NCBI GenBank assembly: GCA_017406405.1
Contig: JAFQYO010000016.1
Coordinates: 1-64,000 of the forward strand
DNA length: 64,000 nucleotides
Source of the DNA: Candidatus Saccharimonadota bacterium
GTDB taxonomy: Bacteria; Patescibacteriota; Saccharimonadia; Saccharimonadales; Saccharimonadaceae
Direction: 5' to 3'
Notes under the pieces: model-generated
Seen by the model: only the letters and a program-made list of their open reading frames with translations
What the model was told of the DNA's origin: nothing
Databases searched by the model: none
Part shown: positions 23,450 through 31,182 of the stretch, piece by piece
Position numbering within the stretch: the first letter of the stretch is position 1
Layout: each line of letters opens with the position of its first letter
Translations under genes and position numbers: made by a program

Positions 23450-26362
23450 ATGAAATATCAAGCTGGAAAGAGGCGTAGAGCCAAAGAATACGAGAGAGCC
23501 ATCTCTGAATGGTGGAAAAAAGATAAGACTTTTGAGAAGAGTATTGAACAGCGAGATATAGATAATTCTTATGTATTCTACGATGGGCCGCCGTTTATTA
23601 CGGGGAATCCGCATCATGGGACGCTTTTGTCGTCAATCGTAAAAGACGCGGTGCCAAGGTATTGGACGATGAGGGGGAAGAGAGTCGAGAGAAGGTGGGG
23701 GTGGGATTGTCATGGGCTTCCGGCGGAGAATTTTGTTGAAAAACAACTCGGGATTTTAGATAGGCGAGAGATTGGGACGAAGATTTCTCTAGAGTCTTAT
23801 ATCGAGAAGGCTCGAGAGAGTATGGTTGCGAATAGTGAGACTTGGCGGGGGACGATTGATAGGATTGGGAGATGGGTGGATTTTGACCATCCATATCGAA
23901 CGATGAACAAGGATTTTATGGAGAGTGTTTGGTGGGCGTTTAAGACGTTGTACGAAAAGGGGAAGATTTATGAAGGACGAAAAGTCCTGATGTATGATAC
24001 GAAATTCGCGACGCCAGTTTCTAAAGCAGAAGTGACGATGGATAATGATGCGTATCAGACAGTAACCGACCCGTCTGCTTATGTGAAGTTTCGGCTTAAA
24101 CCAACGTCTTCTAAACTTTCAGATGTGGTTTCGGGCGGGGATGTTTATGCGCTAGCTTGGACGACGACTCCGTGGACCTTGCCTGCGAATAAAATGTTGG
24201 CAGTGAATCCAGAGGTGGAATATGGGTTATTTAAAGACATGGTTTTGTCGGTCAAGATGGCGGAGAAGTTGTTCCCAGGAGAGAAGCCGGCGGTGAGGTT
24301 TAAGGGGAAAGAACTGGCGGGGACGGAATATGAAGATTTGTTAGGACGAGGGATGCATAAAGTATTCTTAGCGGAATTTGTCGGAAATGATGAAGGGACG
24401 GGGATTGTGCATTGTGCGCCAGCGTACGGCGAAGATGACTATGGGCTTTTCTTGGAACACGAAGACGAGGTAGAATTTGAAGACGTTTTAGACGAGAATG
24501 GGTATTATCTCCCGGAGATAGCGAAGATTTTGCACGAGCTAGGAGTTCGAGATACGGACGAAAACGGAATCGAGATTTGGGCGGGAAACAAGTTTATCGC
24601 GAAAGTTCTCGAAGAAAAAGGGATTGTTTATAAAATTGAGTATATAAAACACGAGTATCCGTTCAATCCGCGTTCGAAACAGAGGATTATGTATCGGGCG
24701 TTTCCGAGTTGGTTTTTTGATATCCAAGGGTCGAAGGACTTGATGATTGAGGAAAATGAGAAAGTAAACTGGTTCCCAGAATACATCAAGGAGGGGAGAT
24801 TTAGGAAAAATATTGAGGCGGCGCCGGATTGGAATTTGAGCCGGGATAGGTTTTGGGCAACGGCGATGCCGGTTTGGAAAGGTGATAAGGGGTCAATAAA
24901 AGTTGTGGGGAGCTATGACGAACTATATAAGTTGTCTGGTGTGAAGCTTGAAGATTATCACCGGCCGTGGGTTGATGAGATTGAATTTGAGATAGACGGG
25001 GAGCACTTTAAGAGAATCGAAAAAGTGTTGGATTGTTGGTTTGAGTCGGGAAGTATGCCGTTTGCGCAGTTGCATTATCCGTTTGAGAATAAAGAGAAAT
25101 TTGAGAAGAATTATCCGGCAGATTTTATTGTTGAGTACGTTGGGCAAGTTCGAGCATGGTTTTATTATGTCCACGCTGTGAACACGGCGCTGTTTGGGGA
25201 AAATGCATATAAAAACGTGATTGTTACGGGGACGCTGGCGGGGAATGATGGCCGGAAAATGTCGAAGTCGCTCGGGAATTTTACGGACCCGAACGAGCTC
25301 ATGGATAAGTTCTCTGCGGATTCTTTAAGGTTTTTGTTGCTTTCGAGCCCGGTGCTTTCCGGAGAGGATTTCGCGCTTTTAGATAAAGACGTTTCGGATA
25401 CGGCGAGAAAGTTGTCGATGGTTTGGAATGTTTATGATTTCTTTACTATGTATGCTGAAGTTGATAATTTTGATTCTGACGACGCTTATTTGGGCGGCGC
25501 ATTGTTTAACCGGGGCGAGTCAAATGAAGAAGTTTTGAAGAATTTGTTGGATAGATGGATTGTTTCGAGAGTATTTCAGCTGAGAAATAGCATTGTCGAA
25601 GCGATGGAAGAATATAACTTACCGAAGGCGACGAGCGGAGTTTTGCCGTTTATCGACGACCTTTCAAACTGGTTCGTGAGACGGAGTCGTCGACGTTTTT
25701 GGAAATCGGAAGACGACGGGGATAAGGCGGAGGCTTATCAGACACTTTATTTTGTTTTAGTTTATCTTAGCAAACTAATTGCGCCGTTTGTGCCGTTTCT
25801 GAGCGAAGAATTGTATCAAAATATGACAGGAGCGGAGGAATCGGTACATCTTTTGGATTATCCGGAAGCTGGGGAGATTGACGAAGATGCGTTAGAGAAT
25901 ATGCAGGCGACAAGGGAGGCAATCCAAGAGGGGCTGATGATGAGAATGAAAAAGTCGGAAACGGAAGAACAGATAAAGGTGCGCCAGCCGCTTCAGAAAT
26001 TTGTTTATCGAGGAGAGAAATTGGCGAAGTTTTATGAGGAGATTATAAAAGAAGAGTTGAACGTGAAAGAAGTTGAGAACGGGACGGAGTTTTTCCTTGA
26101 TAAGAAGTTGACGAAAGAATTGAGAGAAGAAGGATTTGTTAGGGAGCTGATTAGAGTCGTTCAGGCGGGAAGGAAGAAAGCTGGTCTGAATGTTGATGAT
26201 AGGATTAAACTGTTTACGACTTTCAAGATTCCGGAAGAGTATGTGGAGATGTTCAAGGGAGAGGTTTTGGCGAAAGAATTGAGGGAAGAGGGGAATTTTG
26301 AGTATGATGAGATCGTCAAAGTTAATGGCGAACAGGGGGCTATAAGTTTAGAGAAAATTTAA
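23450..26362 (+). CDS. ileS: Isoleucyl-tRNA synthetase
   Basis: The 970-residue class I synthetase has the HIGH equivalent HHGT in PFITGNPHHGTLL, the GWDCHGLPAE region and KMSKS (GRKMSKSLGNF, near 605). The sequence around the signature resembles the archaeal/eukaryotic-type IleRS (type II, often mupirocin-insensitive); that assignment is inference from motif wording. An editing domain (about 190-400) and anticodon domain are present. The stop TAA overlaps the TAA ending cassette A6 on the other strand, so array A begins exactly where this gene ends. Confidence 0.95.
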   Translation: MKYQAGKRRRAKEYERAISEWWKKDKTFEKSIEQRDIDNSYVFYDGPPFITGNPHHGTLLSSIVKDAVPRYWTMRGKRVERRWGWDCHGLPAENFVEKQLGILDRREIGTKISLESYIEKARESMVANSETWRGTIDRIGRWVDFDHPYRTMNKDFMESVWWAFKTLYEKGKIYEGRKVLMYDTKFATPVSKAEVTMDNDAYQTVTDPSAYVKFRLKPTSSKLSDVVSGGDVYALAWTTTPWTLPANKMLAVNPEVEYGLFKDMVLSVKMAEKLFPGEKPAVRFKGKELAGTEYEDLLGRGMHKVFLAEFVGNDEGTGIVHCAPAYGEDDYGLFLEHEDEVEFEDVLDENGYYLPEIAKILHELGVRDTDENGIEIWAGNKFIAKVLEEKGIVYKIEYIKHEYPFNPRSKQRIMYRAFPSWFFDIQGSKDLMIEENEKVNWFPEYIKEGRFRKNIEAAPDWNLSRDRFWATAMPVWKGDKGSIKVVGSYDELYKLSGVKLEDYHRPWVDEIEFEIDGEHFKRIEKVLDCWFESGSMPFAQLHYPFENKEKFEKNYPADFIVEYVGQVRAWFYYVHAVNTALFGENAYKNVIVTGTLAGNDGRKMSKSLGNFTDPNELMDKFSADSLRFLLLSSPVLSGEDFALLDKDVSDTARKLSMVWNVYDFFTMYAEVDNFDSDDAYLGGALFNRGESNEEVLKNLLDRWIVSRVFQLRNSIVEAMEEYNLPKATSGVLPFIDDLSNWFVRRSRRRFWKSEDDGDKAEAYQTLYFVLVYLSKLIAPFVPFLSEELYQNMTGAEESVHLLDYPEAGEIDEDALENMQATREAIQEGLMMRMKKSETEEQIKVRQPLQKFVYRGEKLAKFYEEIIKEELNVKEVENGTEFFLDKKLTKELREEGFVRELIRVVQAGRKKAGLNVDDRIKLFTTFKIPEEYVEMFKGEVLAKELREEGNFEYDEIVKVNGEQGAISLEKI

Positions 26363-26571
26363 GGGGTCGCAAACCCGTAGCCGCGAATGTCGTTGCTCTG
26401 AGGGTGCAAGCCTGATGAATGGAAGTATAGGTTGTAGGAGTACGTAGTATTGTGGGGACGAAGCGACCAATAGAGGCCGTACGAACCTTTGTAGTTAAGC
26501 CCCGTAGAGGCCCAGGCGTAGTCGCCACTCCTCACATACGATAATGGAGCGCTGAGGAGGCCGAAGTCGCG
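26359..26571 (-). pseudogene. Cassette A6 (abuts ileS)
   Basis: It reads SGDYAWASTGLNYKGSYGLY and ends RGYGFATP with a TAA that overlaps the ileS stop. The last codons of the domain are replaced by sequence at the ileS end, so this is the array's terminal, truncated member. Confidence 0.83.
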
Positions 26572-26590
26572 AGAGGAAAGCGATACGCAA

Positions 26591-26799
26591 CGCATCGCAA
26601 ACCCGTAGCCGCGATTGTAGTTGTTCCGACGGTCTAAGTCCGATGAGTTGAAGTTCAGGTAGCTGGAGCTCGTAGTATTGTTGGAACGAAGCGTCCAATA
26701 GTAGCCGTTCGAACCTCTGTTGTTAAGCTCCGTAGAGCCCCAGCCGTAGTTGCCACTCCTCACATATGATAATGGAGCGCTGAGGAGGCCGTAGTCGCG
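26591..26799 (-). pseudogene. Cassette A5 (richest in AAC codons)
   Basis: It reads SGNYGWGSTELNNRGSNGYY and then SSSYLNFNSSDLDRRNNYN. Many variable positions are AAC, the codon inferred for the template, so it is the closest of the twelve to an unmutated copy. The tail MRCVSLSS retains the natural C-terminal residues. It is in frame with A6. Confidence 0.85.
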
Positions 26800-26857
26800 G
26801 GAGGAGGGAGTTTGAGAGTTGAGGCGGCTGGGGGTTTGGGGAGGTGAGGAGTTTTTT

Positions 26858-27064
26858 GTGCACCGCAAACCCGTAGCCGCGATTGTAGTAGTTCTGAGGG
26901 GTCAAGTGCGATGAGTAGAAGTACAGGTTGTTGGAGTACGCAGTATTGCTGGAACGAAGCGACCAATAGTAGCCGAGCGAACCTCTGCTGCTGAGCTCCG
27001 TAGAGCTCCAGTAAGTGCCACTCCTCACATACGATAATGGGGCGCTGAGGAGGCCGTAGTCGCG
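26858..27064 (-). pseudogene. Cassette A4 (two codons shorter)
   Basis: It reads SGTYWSSTELSSRGSLGYYW, lacking two residues before the conserved Trp, and ends RGYGFAVH. It is followed by the longest spacer of the array (58 bp), which is pyrimidine-rich on the coding strand. Confidence 0.82.
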
Positions 27065-27078
27065 GGAGGTTCTTGTGT

Positions 27079-27287
27079 CGCACCGCAAACCCGGTTCCGC
27101 GAGCGCTGTTGTACTGAGGGCTCAAGTTCGACGAGCCGAAGTACAAGTAGTAGGAGCTCGTAGTATTGCTGGAACGAAGCGACCAATAGTAGCCGAACGA
27201 ACCTCTGACGAAAAGTTCGGTAGAATAATAACGGTAATCTCCACTCCTCACATACGATAATGGAGCGCTAAGGAGGCCGTAGTCGCG
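27079..27287 (-). pseudogene. Cassette A3 (shares its 5' half with B2)
   Basis: SGDYRYYSTELFVRGS is identical at protein level to cassette B2 of the other array and differs from the xWxST pattern of the rest. The 3' half (SSNTTSSYYLYFGSSNLSPQ) differs from B2 at NNC codons. Confidence 0.85.
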
Positions 27288-27306
27288 GGAAGGGAAGAGA
27301 AACAAC

Positions 27307-27519
27307 GCGTACCGTAAAGCCGAGGCCTCGGGCATAATCGCTGTTTCGAGGGTAGAAACTTTGCGTGCTGTATCTTAGGAAGTTTGAGGTCGTGGTGCTA
27401 TTTGAGCGAAGCGACCAATAGTAGCCGTTCGAACCTCTGTTGTTAAGCTCCGTAGAGTCCCAGTCATAATCTCCACTCCTCATATACGATAATGGGGCGC
27501 TGAGAAGGCCGTAGTCGCG
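27307..27519 (-). pseudogene. Cassette A2 (divergent 3' half)
   Basis: The 5' half is standard (SGDYDWDSTELNNRGSNGYY). The 3' half, TSNFLRYSTQSFYPRNSDYA, departs from the other cassettes outside the usual variable codons as well, and the end reads RGLGFTVR. It probably derives from a different parent gene or template. Confidence 0.8.
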
Positions 27520-27540
27520 GGTAGGGAAGATGTTGCGCAA

Positions 27541-27749
27541 CGCACCGCAAACCCGTAGCCACGATTGTTGTAGTCCTGAGGGCGCAAGGCTGACGAGTAG
27601 AAGACCAGGTAGCCGGAGCCCGTAGTACTGCCGGAATGAAGCGACCAATAGTGGCCGCGCGAACCTCTGTAGCTAAGCACCGTAGAGTTCCAGTCATAAT
27701 CTCCACTCCTCACATACGATAATGAAGCGCTAAGGAGGCCGTAGTCGCG
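27541..27749 (-). pseudogene. Cassette A1 (headless variable domain)
   Basis: First cassette of array A in coding order. Variable part: SGDYDWNSTVLSYRGSRGHY and then WSLHSGSTTGSGYL. Its variable codons are GAC, AAC, AGC, CGC, CAC, GGC, GGC, GTC, GCC, CGC, nearly all ending in C. It is followed by a 21-bp spacer and lies in another frame from A2. Confidence 0.85.
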
Positions 27750-27815
27750 GGTAGGGAAGAAGTGTCATTAACAGAGTTAGTTTGACAAAAACAAAAAAAA
27801 TAAGCATAAAAGTTA

Positions 27816-27844
27816 TTGACAAAAATTCGAAAGTGTGCTAGACT
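27816..27844 (+). promoter_or_regulatory. Sigma-70 promoter facing away from array A
   Basis: TTGACA (27816-27821), a 17-base spacer and TAGACT (27839-27844) drive the surface-protein region. It lies between the 5' end of array A and the gene at 27918 and points away from the array. Confidence 0.75.
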
Positions 27845-27917
27845 AAAAACAGTTAGATAATAAAACAAAAATCTAACAAACAAAAATACAAAATAAAAAA
27901 CACAAAAAGGCAAACAA

Positions 27918-28250
27918 ATGAGCGGAAACAATACAAAAATTAACGAAAGGAGCGATAGGGAGAATAAAGTCCCGGAGGAAAACGTTTTTTATATTCCGCG
28001 CGAAGGACGAAAAGGGAAAGTTGTCAAAGCGATGTGGCGAGATGATGTCGAGGAGATGGCCAAGGATATAGATGAAGAAATTGGCTATGAAACGTTTAAA
28101 GACGAAGCTAGTTATGAATCTCCTTCCGACGCACAAATTGTCGATAAAGCGAAATTTGAGGACGAAAAGAAATTGTCCGAAATCATAAAACGCGCGAAGG
28201 CTCAGAAAATTGGAATTAAAGTCCTCGGAGTGTATAGAAAGGCTGCATAG
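27918..28250 (+). CDS. Hypothetical acidic/basic protein, 110 aa
   Basis: No family is recognised. The soluble protein has a polar N-terminus (NNTKINERSDRENK), a central acidic part (DVEEMAKDIDEEIGYE) and a basic C-terminus (KRAKAQKIGIKVLGVYRKAA). It has no signal peptide or membrane segment. The promoter at 27816-27844 and terminator at 28274-28300 make it a single-gene unit next to array A, with a 70-base A-rich leader. It is a candidate array-linked gene only by position. Confidence 0.6.
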   Translation: MSGNNTKINERSDRENKVPEENVFYIPREGRKGKVVKAMWRDDVEEMAKDIDEEIGYETFKDEASYESPSDAQIVDKAKFEDEKKLSEIIKRAKAQKIGIKVLGVYRKAA

Positions 28251-28273
28251 AAACCTATGTAAGAGAAAATATA

Positions 28274-28300
28274 AAACCGAACATCTTGTTCGGTTTTTTC
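28274..28300 (+). terminator. Terminator
   Basis: AAACCGAAC/GTTCGGTTT with a five-base loop, then a T-rich tract. It closes the gene at 27918-28250. Confidence 0.85.
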
Positions 28301-28381
28301 TTTAGAAGGTAAAATGGTTAAGATTTGTCTTGTTTTTCTATTTTGGTTGTGGTAAAATGAGCTAAAATAGGGAGATTAATA

Positions 28382-28726
28382 ATGAAAATAAACAACAAAG
28401 AAGTTCCAAATGACGAGATTGTCCGTGAGGCAGTTTTTGATTTAGTTAAAGAAAAAGGGGTTCCGGAAGAGGAGCGTGAGCAAGAAATAGAACGAATTGA
28501 GAAAGAAATAGACAAGAAGATGACGGACGAAATTTTGTCGGCGCTTCCGACGGAAAGTTTAGAAGAGCTGAAAGCAGTTTTAGCAAAAGATGATTTTTCT
28601 CCCGAAGAATTTGAAGAAGTGGTTAATAAATCCGGGATTAAACTCGAGAGTGTTGCGCAGAAAGTTTTGCGCGAGGTTAGAAATGAATATTTAGGCGCTG
28701 AAGAAGAGCCAGGAGAGGAGGAATAA
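28382..28726 (+). CDS. Small acidic CPR hypothetical (DUF5663-like)
   Basis: The 114-residue acidic helical protein contains PEEEREQEIERIEKEIDKK and a repeated ALPTESLEELKAVLAKD pattern, similar in style to the protein at 11504-11794. The function is unknown. The stop overlaps the next ATG (TAATG), so it is translationally coupled to the 818-residue membrane protein. With the two following genes it forms an apparent surface-protein operon. Confidence 0.6.
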   Translation: MKINNKEVPNDEIVREAVFDLVKEKGVPEEEREQEIERIEKEIDKKMTDEILSALPTESLEELKAVLAKDDFSPEEFEEVVNKSGIKLESVAQKVLREVRNEYLGAEEEPGEEE

Positions 28727-31182
28727 TGTCTTTAAACGACCTTCAAAGATTTCCGGATAAGGGGCTTTATGCTGGCGTTGATATGGACAACGCTTTTGAG
28801 AGAGAACAGAGAGCAAGAGAGTTAGCTCGGAAGGATTTAGCGGAGAGAAAGAGAAAGCTAGAGGAAGAAAAAGAACGCTCGAGAATGAGGGAGATCGGAA
28901 CGTCTTTACTCGACGAGACGGTTTTTGAAGTTGAGCCGAGGAAAGTCGAAAAAATTCGGATTGAGGATATTGAAAAGAGTTATGGTGCGACAAAGCGAGC
29001 GCGACGTTCACGCGCGATTGAGAAAACACCAGCTCAGAAAGATGGTGACGCTGGGACGTTCAAGATTCCGGAAGGCGGAGTTGTTGGAAGAGATGGCGAA
29101 GTTATAAATGAACCGGTTGAAGGCGATAGTAAGTCTGAGGCTAGCTCTGATGAAGCTAAAGAAGATGTTGGCGCCGTGGTCAAGGACGACAATGCGACCG
29201 AACTGAGCGGCGAGAAGGCTGAAGCTTCTCAAGGTGGTGAAGCAGGGGAAGGTGAAGGCGAGCCAACACCTAGCATAGATGAAGTTGTCGACCAGATTAG
29301 CGTGAATCTAGATAAGGATATTGATAAGCAGATTCAACAGATACTTGATGAAAGTAGTGATAAAAAGAAAGAAGAAGCGGACCGAGCTTATCGTGAGCAG
29401 TTAAAGAGAGAAGTTGGGGAGGCTTTTGAACGAAACCCGAAGGCGAAAAGGTTCTTCAAGGGAATGAAGATGAAGATAATCGCAGGGGTGCTTGCGGCAA
29501 TGACTTTGGCCGGGGTTGGATTCGGAGTTTGGAAGGGAGCGAAAGGAAATTGGTTCGGAGGTAAGGCGAGAACAGAAATGACTGGCGGGGAGCTAGAGGA
29601 TTCTTCTGAGGAGGCTTCTTCCGGGGCGACGCTGGATAACACAGGAAGAGAGACTGAAGCTTCTTCTGGAGCAACATTAAACAATACAGGAAGTGAGACT
29701 GAAACCGCAAAAGAGACGGAGACAGAGAAACTTCACAATGAAGGAAATAAACCGATAAATGAGACGTTGCCTTTAGATAATCGTGAGGGCAGGGAGACTG
29801 AAGCTTCTCGTCAGGAGGATTCTACGGAAAAGCTCAGATTGGCGATTCTGAATAATACGGGAGATGGCGGAGCTAGCGAGACGGAGACGGAAAGGCTTGA
29901 TAATTCCGGAAGTCGGGTAGAGACAAAGAAGTTTTATGAGATAACGGATGATGGATACCAGAAACAGGCTTTGTTCGGAGACTTTAAGAATAAAGGAAAC
30001 GAAGTCGCGTTTACGGCGGGATTCCAAAAGGTCAAGGAAGCCGTTGCGAAGGAGCTAGGTAAGACGCCTGAAGAGGTTTCGTTCAAAGAGGCGTTGATGT
30101 ATGCGGCAGGGAACCAGGCTGAGGTTGCGGCGGATTATATTTCTTCACTTCCGGAAAGTCTGAAACCAGAAGCATTCAAGGGAAAGACTATGCTCGAAGC
30201 AGAACGAATTCTTGAGAACGCTTCGAAGGAAGAATATAACGGGTATTTGACCGCTCTTGAAAAGGTGTTTGATAACTCGAAATATAATTATACGACTCTT
30301 AATGGTGATTATAGAAATGCCTTTATAACCTGGAAGGACGCGAGTTTGCCGATTACGGCCAATAATATGACGCTCGTTCAAACATCTACGCACGAGAACG
30401 GAACGCCAGCGATTCAGATTACGTGTCTTGATGAATATGGGAGCCCAGTCGGCGATATGTTTATGAAGACGTATTGTATGCAGATGGTAGATTTGGCAAA
30501 TCATGAGACTAATAAATATGTCGATGCTCCGGAAATTGTGGTGGATGAGCCGGTCGTAACGCCAGAAACTGAACCGAGGACGCCCGAGACTGAGACCGTA
30601 ATCGACGTTCCTGAGCCAGAAATTATACCTCCGATTGATATTCCTGAGCCGACTCCAGTTCCGATACCAACTCCGACGGAAACTGAGCCAGAAACACCTG
30701 ATACGCCAGAGACCGAGCCGGAAACACCAGAAACGGAACCGGAAACATCGCCTGAAACGGAACCGGAAACATCGCCTGAAACTGAGCCAGAAACACCACC
30801 AGAGACGGAGCCAGAGACTCCGCCAGAAACGGAACCGGAAACGCCACCAGAGACAGAGCCGGAAACACCGCCTGAAACTGAGCCAGAGACGCCGGCGCCA
30901 AAGAGCGGAGAGAATCAACAGAGAATTGTTGAGAATGCTGATACGGCGGGAGAAGTCGGGGTTACTCAAGATGTAACTCAGGTTGAAGACGTGACGACAC
31001 GACCAGAGAATCCAGTCGAGAATCAGGAAGCAGTTCCGACGGTTTCTGGCGGAGCGGAAAATGATTTAGCGCAGGAAATGGCGAATCAGAACGAAACTGA
31101 GCAAAACAACATGACGATTGAAGAAGAAAATGATTTGATTGATGATTTAATAAACGAAGCGCTCGCAAAAGGAGGTCAATAA
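28726..31182 (+). CDS. Large single-pass surface protein with PET repeat
   Basis: The 818-residue protein has a charged cytoplasmic N-terminus (coiled-coil rich, 1-245), one membrane segment near 247-265 (MKIIAGVLAAMTLAGVGFGV), then an outside region. That region contains T/E-rich stretches, a folded-looking domain (about 405-600) and a Pro-Glu-Thr repeat (PETEPETPPETE..., about 650-725), a wall-spanning type of spacer. No family is recognised. TAATG overlaps couple it to the gene before and to the LPETG protein after. It is probably an envelope protein that displays its C-terminus. Confidence 0.75.
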   Translation: MSLNDLQRFPDKGLYAGVDMDNAFEREQRARELARKDLAERKRKLEEEKERSRMREIGTSLLDETVFEVEPRKVEKIRIEDIEKSYGATKRARRSRAIEKTPAQKDGDAGTFKIPEGGVVGRDGEVINEPVEGDSKSEASSDEAKEDVGAVVKDDNATELSGEKAEASQGGEAGEGEGEPTPSIDEVVDQISVNLDKDIDKQIQQILDESSDKKKEEADRAYREQLKREVGEAFERNPKAKRFFKGMKMKIIAGVLAAMTLAGVGFGVWKGAKGNWFGGKARTEMTGGELEDSSEEASSGATLDNTGRETEASSGATLNNTGSETETAKETETEKLHNEGNKPINETLPLDNREGRETEASRQEDSTEKLRLAILNNTGDGGASETETERLDNSGSRVETKKFYEITDDGYQKQALFGDFKNKGNEVAFTAGFQKVKEAVAKELGKTPEEVSFKEALMYAAGNQAEVAADYISSLPESLKPEAFKGKTMLEAERILENASKEEYNGYLTALEKVFDNSKYNYTTLNGDYRNAFITWKDASLPITANNMTLVQTSTHENGTPAIQITCLDEYGSPVGDMFMKTYCMQMVDLANHETNKYVDAPEIVVDEPVVTPETEPRTPETETVIDVPEPEIIPPIDIPEPTPVPIPTPTETEPETPDTPETEPETPETEPETSPETEPETSPETEPETPPETEPETPPETEPETPPETEPETPPETEPETPAPKSGENQQRIVENADTAGEVGVTQDVTQVEDVTTRPENPVENQEAVPTVSGGAENDLAQEMANQNETEQNNMTIEEENDLIDDLINEALAKGGQ
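30664..30897 (+). repeat. PETEPETP-coding tandem repeat
   Basis: Short, imperfect repeats encode Pro-Glu-Thr units (PETEPETP and PETSPETE variants) in the 818-residue surface protein. Third codon positions vary, so the repeat is not recent, but its length could still change by slippage. Confidence 0.8.

Larger units (their letters stand above)
26359..27749 (-). repeat. Array A: six tandem DGR variable-domain cassettes
   Basis: Six cassettes of 207-213 bp (A1-A6, in coding order from 27749 down) are separated by 14-58 bp. Each encodes about 70 residues of a DUF1566/lectin-like C-terminal domain, beginning RDYGLLSAPLSYVRSG and ending RGYGFAVR. None has a signal peptide, an N-terminal domain or a credible ribosome-binding site, and neighbouring cassettes are mostly in different frames (only A5-A6 are in frame). 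Variable codons are mostly NNC, with changes confined to the first two bases. Array B at 54129-55544 is a second copy of this arrangement. The likely partner is the reverse transcriptase at 38072-39190. Confidence 0.9.

Noticed and set aside
26359-26868. A 169-residue minus-strand reading frame covering cassettes A5 and A6, as a normal gene
   Set aside because: Its start lies in the spacer with no ribosome-binding site or signal peptide, and it is only two cassettes that happen to be in frame; the other cassettes have no such start.
26359-27749. CRISPR array
   Set aside because: The repeating unit is a protein-coding domain of about 210 bp with 3-68 bp gaps, not short repeats with uniform spacers, and no cas genes are present.
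30145-30969. Long Arg/Phe/Trp-rich minus-strand frame opposite the PET repeat
   Set aside because: It is the mirror of a repetitive coding sequence; its low-complexity composition follows directly from the PET codons.
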